Below are positions 1-5,617 of a stretch of 11,643 nt of DNA, one piece after another (positions within the stretch are counted from its first letter, which is position 1; each line of letters begins with the position of its first letter). Location: NCBI GenBank assembly GCA_937915485.1, contig CALGII010000024.1, positions 1 through 11,643 on the forward strand. Reading direction: 5' to 3'. Origin of the DNA: an uncultured Ignavibacteriota bacterium (lineage in GTDB: Bacteria > Bacteroidota > Ignavibacteria > Tepidaquicellales > Tepidaquicellaceae). The notes beneath the pieces are model-generated. The model made no database searches and was not told where the DNA came from. It saw only the letters and a list, made by a program, of their open reading frames with translations. The translations under genes were made by a program, and so were the position numbers.

Positions 1-42
1 CTTATTTTTGGTATTTTTTCAAAATTTACGGACACAGATTAT

Positions 43-47
43 AGGAG
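43..47 (+). promoter_or_regulatory. Ribosome binding site of kbl
   Basis: AGGAG lies 12 bases before the ATG at 60, a somewhat long spacing filled by an A/T-rich stretch. It is the only Shine-Dalgarno-like sequence in the 59-base leader and supports the ATG at 60. The rest of the leader (1-42) is A/T-rich. I see no convincing -35/-10 pair there, so the promoter may lie to the left of the window. Confidence 0.55.
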
Positions 48-59
48 TATATAAAAAAT

Positions 60-1322
60 ATGTACATTAGAACCAAGGTTGACCTTTCGAAAGAACTCGC
101 CAAGATAAAAGAAGCGGGTTTGTACAAGGACGAAAGAATCATTCTTTCGGACCAGAAGGCGAACATCGACGTGAGATACCCCGCCGATTCGAACGAGCGC
201 GAAGTTCTTAACTTCTGCGCGAACAATTATCTCGGTCTGGCAAACCATCCCGAGATACTCAAGGCGGCGCACGACGCTCTCGATACGCACGGCTTCGGTC
301 TCGCTTCCGTGAGGTTCATTTGCGGAACTCAGGACATTCACAAGGAACTCGAAAAAAAGATTGCGGAGTTTTACGAAACGGAGGACACGATTTTATATTC
401 TTCGTGTTTCGACGCTAACGGCGGACTGTTCGAGTCTATACTCGGCACCGAAGACGTTATTATTACAGACGGACTGAATCACGCGAGCATAATAGACGGC
501 ATACGTCTGTGCAAGGCGAGAAGGCTGATATACGACCACTCCGATATGAAGTCACTCGAGCAGAAACTTAAACTCGCGCGCGAGGGCTCGGACATCTGGG
601 ACCGCACGGGTCTCGAAGCGATGCCGAGCGCGGCGCAGAACATCATAATTGCCACGGACGGCGTGTTCTCGATGGACGGAGACATAGCGAAGATTCAGGA
701 AATAATCGACCTCGCGAACCAGTATGACGCGATGGTAATGGTTGATGATTCGCACGCTACGGGTTTTCTCGGAAAAACCGGCAGAGGCTCCATAGAATAC
801 TGCGGGACTCTCGGCAAGGTTGACATCATAACATCAACTCTCGGAAAAGCGATGGGAGGCGCGTCGGGCGGTTTCACGACAGGCAAGAAGGAAATAATCG
901 ATATGCTCAGGCAAAGGTCGCGCCCTTATCTTTTCTCGAACTCGCTCGCTCCGTCAATCGTAGCGGCTGCGATAAAGGCGTTTGAATTGATTCGCGGCAG
1001 CGACGACCTGAGGAAAAAACTCAGCGAAAACACGGAGTTGTTCAGAAAGAATCTGACGAAACTCGGATTTGACATTATAGACAGCGTGCACCCGATTGTT
1101 CCCGTGCTGTTCAGAAAATTCGAGAATGACGCCCAACTCGCTACACAGATGTCGAAAGATTTGTACGACGAAGGAATTTACGTCGTCGGGTTCTCTTACC
1201 CAGTCGTGCCGAAAGGACAGGCGAGAATAAGAGTGCAGATATCCGCGGCGCACGACAAACAGCATATCGAAAGGGCTTTGAGCGCTTTCGAAAAGGTCGG
1301 GAAGAAACATAAAGTCATTTGA
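60..1322 (+). CDS. kbl: Glycine C-acetyltransferase (2-amino-3-ketobutyrate CoA ligase)
   Basis: This cytoplasmic PLP enzyme of the alpha-oxoamine synthase family interconverts 2-amino-3-ketobutyrate plus CoA with glycine plus acetyl-CoA. It is the second step of threonine breakdown through threonine dehydrogenase. The 420 residues show the family hallmarks: NFCANNYLGLANHP (51-64), FGLASVRFICGTQ (79-91), the cofactor-stacking histidine in LNHASIIDG (H141), VDDSHATGF (228-236), and the PLP-binding lysine in STLGKAMGGASGG (K263). QRSRPYLFSNSLAP (285-298) and the C-terminal PVVPKGQARIRVQ also match Kbl rather than BioF or HemA. It is about 20 residues longer than the E. coli enzyme as I recall it, mostly from an extra stretch near residues 176-193 and a smaller one near 41-45. 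The stop codon overlaps the next start (TTGA), suggesting co-transcription. No threonine dehydrogenase gene is in the window. Confidence 0.95.
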   Translation: MYIRTKVDLSKELAKIKEAGLYKDERIILSDQKANIDVRYPADSNEREVLNFCANNYLGLANHPEILKAAHDALDTHGFGLASVRFICGTQDIHKELEKKIAEFYETEDTILYSSCFDANGGLFESILGTEDVIITDGLNHASIIDGIRLCKARRLIYDHSDMKSLEQKLKLAREGSDIWDRTGLEAMPSAAQNIIIATDGVFSMDGDIAKIQEIIDLANQYDAMVMVDDSHATGFLGKTGRGSIEYCGTLGKVDIITSTLGKAMGGASGGFTTGKKEIIDMLRQRSRPYLFSNSLAPSIVAAAIKAFELIRGSDDLRKKLSENTELFRKNLTKLGFDIIDSVHPIVPVLFRKFENDAQLATQMSKDLYDEGIYVVGFSYPVVPKGQARIRVQISAAHDKQHIERALSAFEKVGKKHKVI

Positions 1323-2644
1323 TAATTTACAGGTACATATTGAAATCGCACGCGGGACCTTTTTTGTTCTCGCTCGGCACTCTTATGTTCCTGTTTCTTT
1401 TTCAGTTTCTAATAAAATCCATTGACCAACTTGTCGGCAAGGGTCTGAGCCTCTGGATAATAACGCAGTTAATCGCTCTCAATCTCGCGTGGATGGTTAC
1501 ACTCGCTGTGCCGATGGCGGTGCTCGTCTCAACCCTGATGGCATTCGGCGGGCTTTCCTCGGCGAACGAGATCACGATAATGAAGGCGGGCGGAATAAGC
1601 CTTAAGAAACTCATGATTCCCGTACTGATATGTGCGGTAATAATTACGTACCTGATGGTGCTTTTCAACAACGACGTTCTTCCCGAGGCGAATCACAAGG
1701 CGAGAATACTTCTTCAGGATATTTCAAAAACAAAGCCGACCTTCATACTCGAGGCGGGAAAATTTTCCGATGATATCGGCGGCGCGAGGATACTCGTGAG
1801 AAAGACGTTTGAGAACAGCAACAACATCGAGGGCGTGTTCATTTACGATTATTCGAGTCCCGAATTCAGGAACGTAATAACGGCTGAAAGCGGAGACATA
1901 GGTTTCACGAGCGATTTTAAGAGCATAGTAATGAACCTGAAGAGCGGCGAGATTCACCAGTTGAACCTTAAGGATTACGTCAACAAGTACAGGAAAGTAA
2001 AATTCACGAATCACAGAATAACGCTCGACGCGGCGGGATTTGGATTCCAGCAGTCGTCCGACAACGCTTTCGGACGCGGCGACAGGGAACTCTCCGCGAA
2101 AGCGATGAACGCTATAGTTGACAGCCTTCGCGTTTCGAGAGCGAGGAATAATGATGTATTCATTTCAAGCATTTGCATGGACGTCGAGAATGTTTTTAAA
2201 ATAAATTTCAAGGATACGGTTTACTATCCGTCAACTTCAGGTGAAGGTGAATCAAACAGGCAATCCCTGACTTACGATTCGCTGATGCAAATCAAGAGGA
2301 CGCTTTCATCGAGATGGGAAACAGTAAGAAGCCAGGCAACTTTAAACACGCAGATGCAGAAGCAGATGGACGCGTATCAGGTCGAGATTTACAAGAAATA
2401 TTCGATACCCTTCGCCTGTCTTGTTTTCGCGTTAATCGGCGCGCCGCTCGGATACAGGGTAAGGAGAGGCGGCTTCGGTATAGCGGCAGGATTCTCGCTT
2501 TTCTTCTTCCTGCTTTACTGGGCTTCGCTTATTGGGGGAGAAAAACTCGCAGACAGGGATTTGGTGAGTCCGTTCGTGGGAATGTGGATGGTGAACGTGA
2601 TTCTCGGGTTATTTGGTTTGTATTTAATGTTTAAATCTTCTTAA
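1319..2644 (+). CDS. LptF/LptG-family lipopolysaccharide export permease
   Basis: This is an inner-membrane permease of the YjgP/YjgQ family. In the LptB2FG complex such proteins extract lipopolysaccharide and pass it to LptC/LptA. The 441 residues contain three N-terminal membrane helices (about 13-35, 52-75, 98-117) and a periplasmic beta-rich domain from about 120 to 240. A soluble linker and three C-terminal helices (about 361-378, 383-405, 414-437) follow. The motif PFACLVFALIGAPLGYRVRR at the fourth helix is typical. The start is TTG at 1319: it places YRYILKSHAGPFLFS at the N-terminus as the family expects, whereas the next in-frame ATG (1385) would remove part of helix 1. It overlaps the kbl stop by four bases, and a weak GGGAAG lies 14 bases upstream, so translational coupling is likely. 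It is about 75 residues longer than E. coli LptF/LptG because of an insert around 275-345. The sequence does not tell me whether it acts as LptF or LptG. Confidence 0.93.
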   Translation: MIIYRYILKSHAGPFLFSLGTLMFLFLFQFLIKSIDQLVGKGLSLWIITQLIALNLAWMVTLAVPMAVLVSTLMAFGGLSSANEITIMKAGGISLKKLMIPVLICAVIITYLMVLFNNDVLPEANHKARILLQDISKTKPTFILEAGKFSDDIGGARILVRKTFENSNNIEGVFIYDYSSPEFRNVITAESGDIGFTSDFKSIVMNLKSGEIHQLNLKDYVNKYRKVKFTNHRITLDAAGFGFQQSSDNAFGRGDRELSAKAMNAIVDSLRVSRARNNDVFISSICMDVENVFKINFKDTVYYPSTSGEGESNRQSLTYDSLMQIKRTLSSRWETVRSQATLNTQMQKQMDAYQVEIYKKYSIPFACLVFALIGAPLGYRVRRGGFGIAAGFSLFFFLLYWASLIGGEKLADRDLVSPFVGMWMVNVILGLFGLYLMFKSS

Positions 2645-2645
2645 C

Positions 2646-2651
2646 TATATT
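2646..2651 (+). promoter_or_regulatory. Possible -10 element for the SRP RNA gene
   Basis: TATATT starts just after the permease stop codon and sits about 4 bases before the predicted terminal stem of the SRP RNA, close to where a -10 box should be. The expected -35 position (about 2623-2628) reads TTTAAT, a poor match to TTGACA. This is a positional inference only; the RNA could also be cut from the upstream mRNA. Confidence 0.3.
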
Positions 2652-2654
2652 GTT

Positions 2655-2750
2655 ATGTCAAGCCCCGAACAATACGATTCGGCCCAACCCGGTCAGGTCC
2701 GGAAGGAAGCAGCCGTAAGTTGATAGTATGTGATTCGGGTGTCTTGACAT
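2655..2750 (+). ncRNA. ffs: Signal recognition particle RNA, small bacterial (4.5S) type
   Basis: This is the RNA of the signal recognition particle, which binds Ffh and targets membrane and secreted proteins to FtsY and the translocon. The diagnostic domain IV core is present: GGTCAGGTCC, a GGAA tetraloop (2701-2704), then GGAAGCAGCC. The apical stem pairs TCC with GGA, and both sides of the asymmetric Ffh-binding loop (GGTCAGG and AGCAGCC) are intact. A lower helix pairs CAAC (2685-2688) with GTTG (2719-2722). The ends pair as ATGTCAAG (2655-2662) with CTTGACAT (2743-2750), continued by CCCGAA (2664-2669) with TTCGGG (2734-2739). The length of about 96 bases fits the Alu-less form of Gram-negative bacteria. 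The terminal stem is followed by TTTTAATTT, which may help termination. The exact ends are estimated from pairing. The strand is fixed by the core motif. Confidence 0.95.
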
Positions 2751-2769
2751 TTTAATTTCATACAGGCAT

Positions 2770-3777
2770 ATGGGAAAAATCAAGATAGCGATTGCGGGAC
2801 TCGGCGGAATCACTCAGATCATGCACCTTCCGATACTTTCGAAGCACAGGGACGCTGAAATCACCGCGATATGCGACACAGAATACAACAAGGTGAAAAA
2901 CCTCCTTAGAGGAAAAAATTTCGCAAAGGGTTATAAGGATGTCGATACAATGCTCGCCGAAAACGCAGATATCGACGCCGTTATAATCGCGACACGCACC
3001 GACGCGCACGTCGAAACCGCCGTTAAATGTCTCGAAGCGGGGAAACACGTCCTCGTAGAAAAACCTATTGCGAGAAACGCGGCTGAAACGAAGAAGATAG
3101 TGGCTGCCGCAGATAAGAGCAAAAAACTTCTGATGGTTGGAATGAACAACAGGTTCAGGACCGACTCGATACTCCAGAGAAATTTCGTAAAAGGAAAAGA
3201 ACTCGGAGAAATTTTTTACGTCAAGACTGGATGGCTTAAACAGCAGAGTTCAGATCAGAAGTGGTTCACGGAAATGGAAAAAGCGGGAGGCGGCGTCGTG
3301 ATGGACAACGGAATCGTTATGCTCGACCTCGGAATGTGGATGCTCGGCTTTCCTGAAGTTAAAAGCGTATCGTCCGTAAATTACAGGCATAACACCAAGA
3401 CCGTTGAAGATTCAAATTTCACATTCGTAAAGTTTAAGAACGGCTCCTGCCTTACAATCGAGGTCAGTTGGAGTTTTCTGCGCAGCGGCGAGTTCTTTTA
3501 CTGCAACGTTTTCGGAACGAACGGAAGCGCGACTATCAACCCGCTGAGGATTAGCAAGATGATTAACCAGCAGGTCTTCGACATAACGCCTAAGAACATA
3601 AAGCAGGCGCAGGCGGGATACAAGAACAGTTTCGAGAACGAGATTAATTATTTCATCGGCGCGATTAAAGGCACGCACGAACTTATATCCACGGGTCGCG
3701 AGGCTCTCGCGGTGATAGAAGTAATCGACGCGGCTTATAAATCGGCTATAGCGGAGAAGGAAATTATATTTAAATAA
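2770..3777 (+). CDS. Gfo/Idh/MocA-family NAD(P)-dependent oxidoreductase
   Basis: This is a 335-residue cytoplasmic dehydrogenase of the Gfo/Idh/MocA family, which usually oxidises or reduces sugars, inositols or nucleotide-sugars with NAD(P). The N-terminal Rossmann fold begins KIAIAGLGGITQ (5-16). VIIATRTDAHVETA (71-84) and the cofactor/catalytic motif VEKPIARNAAE (96-106, K98) follow. The C-terminal alpha/beta domain starts near residue 125 and contains AGGGVVMDNGIVMLDL (172-187). The family normally reads G-x-H-x-x-D there, with D and H four residues apart in the active site. Here D179 is kept but the histidine position is V183, so either the substrate or the proton relay differs. The start ATG at 2770 gives a canonical N-terminus, with only a weak CAGG (2763-2766) before it. 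It lies 19 bases after the SRP RNA and might be transcribed with it. The substrate cannot be told from the sequence. Confidence 0.9.
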   Translation: MGKIKIAIAGLGGITQIMHLPILSKHRDAEITAICDTEYNKVKNLLRGKNFAKGYKDVDTMLAENADIDAVIIATRTDAHVETAVKCLEAGKHVLVEKPIARNAAETKKIVAAADKSKKLLMVGMNNRFRTDSILQRNFVKGKELGEIFYVKTGWLKQQSSDQKWFTEMEKAGGGVVMDNGIVMLDLGMWMLGFPEVKSVSSVNYRHNTKTVEDSNFTFVKFKNGSCLTIEVSWSFLRSGEFFYCNVFGTNGSATINPLRISKMINQQVFDITPKNIKQAQAGYKNSFENEINYFIGAIKGTHELISTGREALAVIEVIDAAYKSAIAEKEIIFK

Positions 3778-3825
3778 TTTCTTAACGTAGAATTATACAT
3801 TTCTTAACATAGAATATGTAGGTTT
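3771..3825 (+). promoter_or_regulatory. 11-base direct repeats, candidate PhoB/PhoP-type box
   Basis: The segment divides into consecutive 11-base units: TAAATAATTTC, TTAACGTAGAA, TTATACATTTC, TTAACATAGAA and TATGTAGGTTT. The second and fourth (3782-3792 and 3804-3814) differ at one base, and the near-identity extends to 17 bases (3777-3793 against 3799-3815). Response regulators of the OmpR/PhoB family bind as head-to-tail dimers to direct repeats with 11-base spacing. The B. subtilis PhoP core is TTAACA-like. The repeats directly precede a regulator gene of that family, so autoregulation is the natural inference. The repeat starts at the stop codon of the oxidoreductase gene. TAGAAT (3810-3815) could serve as a -10 box, but this is uncertain. 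Confidence 0.45.
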
Positions 3826-4536
3826 ATGCAAAAAAGAAAGATGGAATTTAAGATTCTTGTAGTTGACGACGAAAAGGACATTGTCGATTTGCTCAAATAT
3901 AACCTTGAAAAGGAAAAAGAGTTCGAGGTAATAACCGCTTTCAACGGCCGGGACGCGCTTGAAAAAGCCGTCAAGGAAAAGCCCGATCTTATTCTTCTCG
4001 ACATTATGATGCCGGAAATGAACGGCTTCGACGTATGCCGCAAACTCAAGACCGGCGCGGCAAACGGGATTCCCGTGATTTTTCTCACCGCAAAGGAAAA
4101 CGAAATCGATGAAATAATCGGTCTCGAACTCGGGGCGGACGATTACATACAGAAACCGATTTCCCCGCGCAAGGTCATTGCTCGCGTGAAATCGGTGATT
4201 CGCAGGGCGTATTCCGAAAAAGACAAAACTATAAAGACCGACGAATATATAAAATTTAAGAATCTGGAGGTCGATACTGTTGCCCACAGCGTGAAGATTG
4301 ACAATGAGGATGTTTTTTTCCCGAAGAAAGAATTCCAGTTGCTTCATTTTCTACTTTCCAACCGCGGCAAAGTTCTTTCGCGCGATGTGCTTCTGAACCA
4401 TATCTGGGGAGAGAACATTTACGTTGTTGACAGGACAATCGACGTTCACGTCGCAAAAGTCAGGGAGAAACTCGGCGATTATTCCGAATACATAGAAACG
4501 ATAAAAGGCCTCGGCTACAGGTTTAACGCGGAGTAA
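3826..4536 (+). CDS. PhoB/OmpR-type response regulator
   Basis: This is a two-component transcription regulator of 236 residues. The N-terminal receiver domain (about 8-123) has the acidic pair D14/D15 in LVVDDEKD and the phosphoacceptor D59 in LILLDIMMPEMNG. The conserved T88 (FLTAK) and K110 (YIQKP) are also present. The C-terminal winged-helix DNA-binding domain (about 140-235) has the typical FPKKEFQLLHFLLSNRGKVL (165-184), RTIDVHVAKVREKL (203-216) and ETIKGLGYRF (224-233). The ATG at 3826 has only a weak TAGG before it. ATG at 3841 (residue 6) would still give a complete receiver domain and is a real alternative. The gene lies 6 bases before the partner kinase gene. Sequence style and context resemble PhoB, but no phosphate-uptake gene is present, so I do not assign the phoB symbol. 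Confidence 0.95.
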   Translation: MQKRKMEFKILVVDDEKDIVDLLKYNLEKEKEFEVITAFNGRDALEKAVKEKPDLILLDIMMPEMNGFDVCRKLKTGAANGIPVIFLTAKENEIDEIIGLELGADDYIQKPISPRKVIARVKSVIRRAYSEKDKTIKTDEYIKFKNLEVDTVAHSVKIDNEDVFFPKKEFQLLHFLLSNRGKVLSRDVLLNHIWGENIYVVDRTIDVHVAKVREKLGDYSEYIETIKGLGYRFNAE

Positions 4537-4538
4537 GG
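4530..4538 (+). promoter_or_regulatory. Ribosome binding site of the histidine kinase gene
   Basis: GGAG (4530-4533) and TAAGG (4534-4538) overlap the regulator's stop codon and end 9 and 4 bases before the kinase ATG at 4543. This supports that start and suggests translational coupling of the pair. Confidence 0.6.
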
Positions 4539-4542
4539 CGAT

Positions 4543-5613
4543 ATGAAAAGATTATCATATGGTCTTGCTTTATTGATTATTTCTCTTCCTGTTATTCTTA
4601 TAGCTTCGTTTATCATATACCCTGTCAGCGGCAAAGCATTAATCGTGTTTCTTTCATCGTCAACAATACTGCTCGCGGCGGCATTCATTCTGTACTTCCG
4701 TTACATATCACGTCTTTCCTTTGAAATGAAAAGAACGTCCGATAGAATAAAGAACGAATCGGAAAAGTTCGAGGAGTACGATGAAAAGATAATTGAGATA
4801 GGCAAGATAAAGGAGGAGTTCTCCTTTGCGAGCAACGGACTACCCGCGGGCGCAGAAATAACCGAAATCGCGGACGCGTTCGACAAACTGATAGAGAGGC
4901 TGCTCGCGGAACTTCACGCGGCGAAAGTTTTCAAGGTAAACAGGAACGAGTTTCTCGGAAACGTGGCACACGAGATGAGAACCCCGATATTCGCTATACA
5001 ACTATCGCTTGAAACGCTTGCTGACGGCGCGATTCACGACGACAAGGTCAACCGGGATTTCCTCAACAAGGCTTTAAACCAGAGCAACCGCCTGAAATCT
5101 CTCGTTGACGACCTTATAAGCATTTCGAGATTCGAGACGGGCGTTAAACTGAGCAAGAGATATTTCGCGATAAATCAACTCGTGCAAGAGACGATTCACG
5201 AACTGCAGGGACTCGCTTCCCGCGGAAAGATTTCGCTCCTTATGAAGACGGAATTGAAGGACGGCGCTACAGTATTCGCCGACAGCGATAAGATAAAGCA
5301 GGTGCTCATAAACCTTATCGACAATTCGATTAAATACACTCCCGAAGGCGGAACGGTTACCGTAACAACAGTCAGGGAAGACAAACAGGTGAGAATAACG
5401 GTTGAAGACACGGGCGCAGGAATTCCAAAGAGTGACCTTCCGAGAATTTTCGAGAGATTCTACCGCGTTGACAAGACCCGCTCGCGCGACGTTGGAGGCA
5501 GCGGTCTCGGTCTTTCGATTGTAAAACACCTGATAGAACTTCACGACTCGCAAATCAAGGCTGACAGTGTCGAAGGCAAAGGAACTGTATTCGAATTCAC
5601 GCTTCCCGCATAA
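4543..5613 (+). CDS. Membrane histidine kinase, PhoR-like
   Basis: This is a 356-residue sensor kinase that should phosphorylate the regulator encoded just upstream. It has two membrane helices (about 7-27 and 32-54) joined by only about four residues, so there is no periplasmic sensor domain. Residues 57-130 are helical, and AEITEIADAFDKLIERL (104-120) resembles the second half of a HAMP domain; no PAS domain is visible. The dimerisation/phosphoacceptor domain carries H143 in NVAHEMRTPIFAI. The ATPase domain has the N box NLIDNSIKYTP (257-267), the G1 box DTGAGIP (289-295), FERFYRVD (303-310) and the G2 box GSGLGLSIVKHL (319-330). All catalytic boxes are intact. The domain order fits the PhoR/VicK group. 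The signal is unknown; the short loop suggests sensing within the membrane or through a partner protein. It ends four bases from the convergent addB stop codon. Confidence 0.94.
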   Translation: MKRLSYGLALLIISLPVILIASFIIYPVSGKALIVFLSSSTILLAAAFILYFRYISRLSFEMKRTSDRIKNESEKFEEYDEKIIEIGKIKEEFSFASNGLPAGAEITEIADAFDKLIERLLAELHAAKVFKVNRNEFLGNVAHEMRTPIFAIQLSLETLADGAIHDDKVNRDFLNKALNQSNRLKSLVDDLISISRFETGVKLSKRYFAINQLVQETIHELQGLASRGKISLLMKTELKDGATVFADSDKIKQVLINLIDNSIKYTPEGGTVTVTTVREDKQVRITVEDTGAGIPKSDLPRIFERFYRVDKTRSRDVGGSGLGLSIVKHLIELHDSQIKADSVEGKGTVFEFTLPA

Positions 5614-5617
5614 ACTT

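Noticed and set aside
1..59. A defined sigma-70-type promoter before kbl
   Set aside because: TTGGTA (8-13) and GATTAT (37-42) are 23 bases apart, too far for a standard pair, and the sequence is cut by the window edge.
2314..2634. 106-codon open frame in another + frame inside the permease gene
   Set aside because: The overlapping permease frame encodes clear membrane helices and family motifs here; the alternative frame has no recognisable content.
2655..2750. The hairpin after the permease gene as a simple Rho-independent terminator
   Set aside because: The internal GGTCAGG-GGAA-AGCAGCC core identifies it as SRP RNA. Its terminal stem may assist termination, but it is not only a terminator.
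2646..3777. SRP RNA plus altered oxidoreductase as one new functional system
   Set aside because: The two are only neighbours. Nothing in the sequence shows a functional link, and SRP RNA genes occur beside unrelated genes in many genomes.
3793..4347. 184-codon open frame on the - strand opposite the response regulator
   Set aside because: It lies antisense to an intact receiver domain and has no Shine-Dalgarno sequence or family features; a chance open frame.
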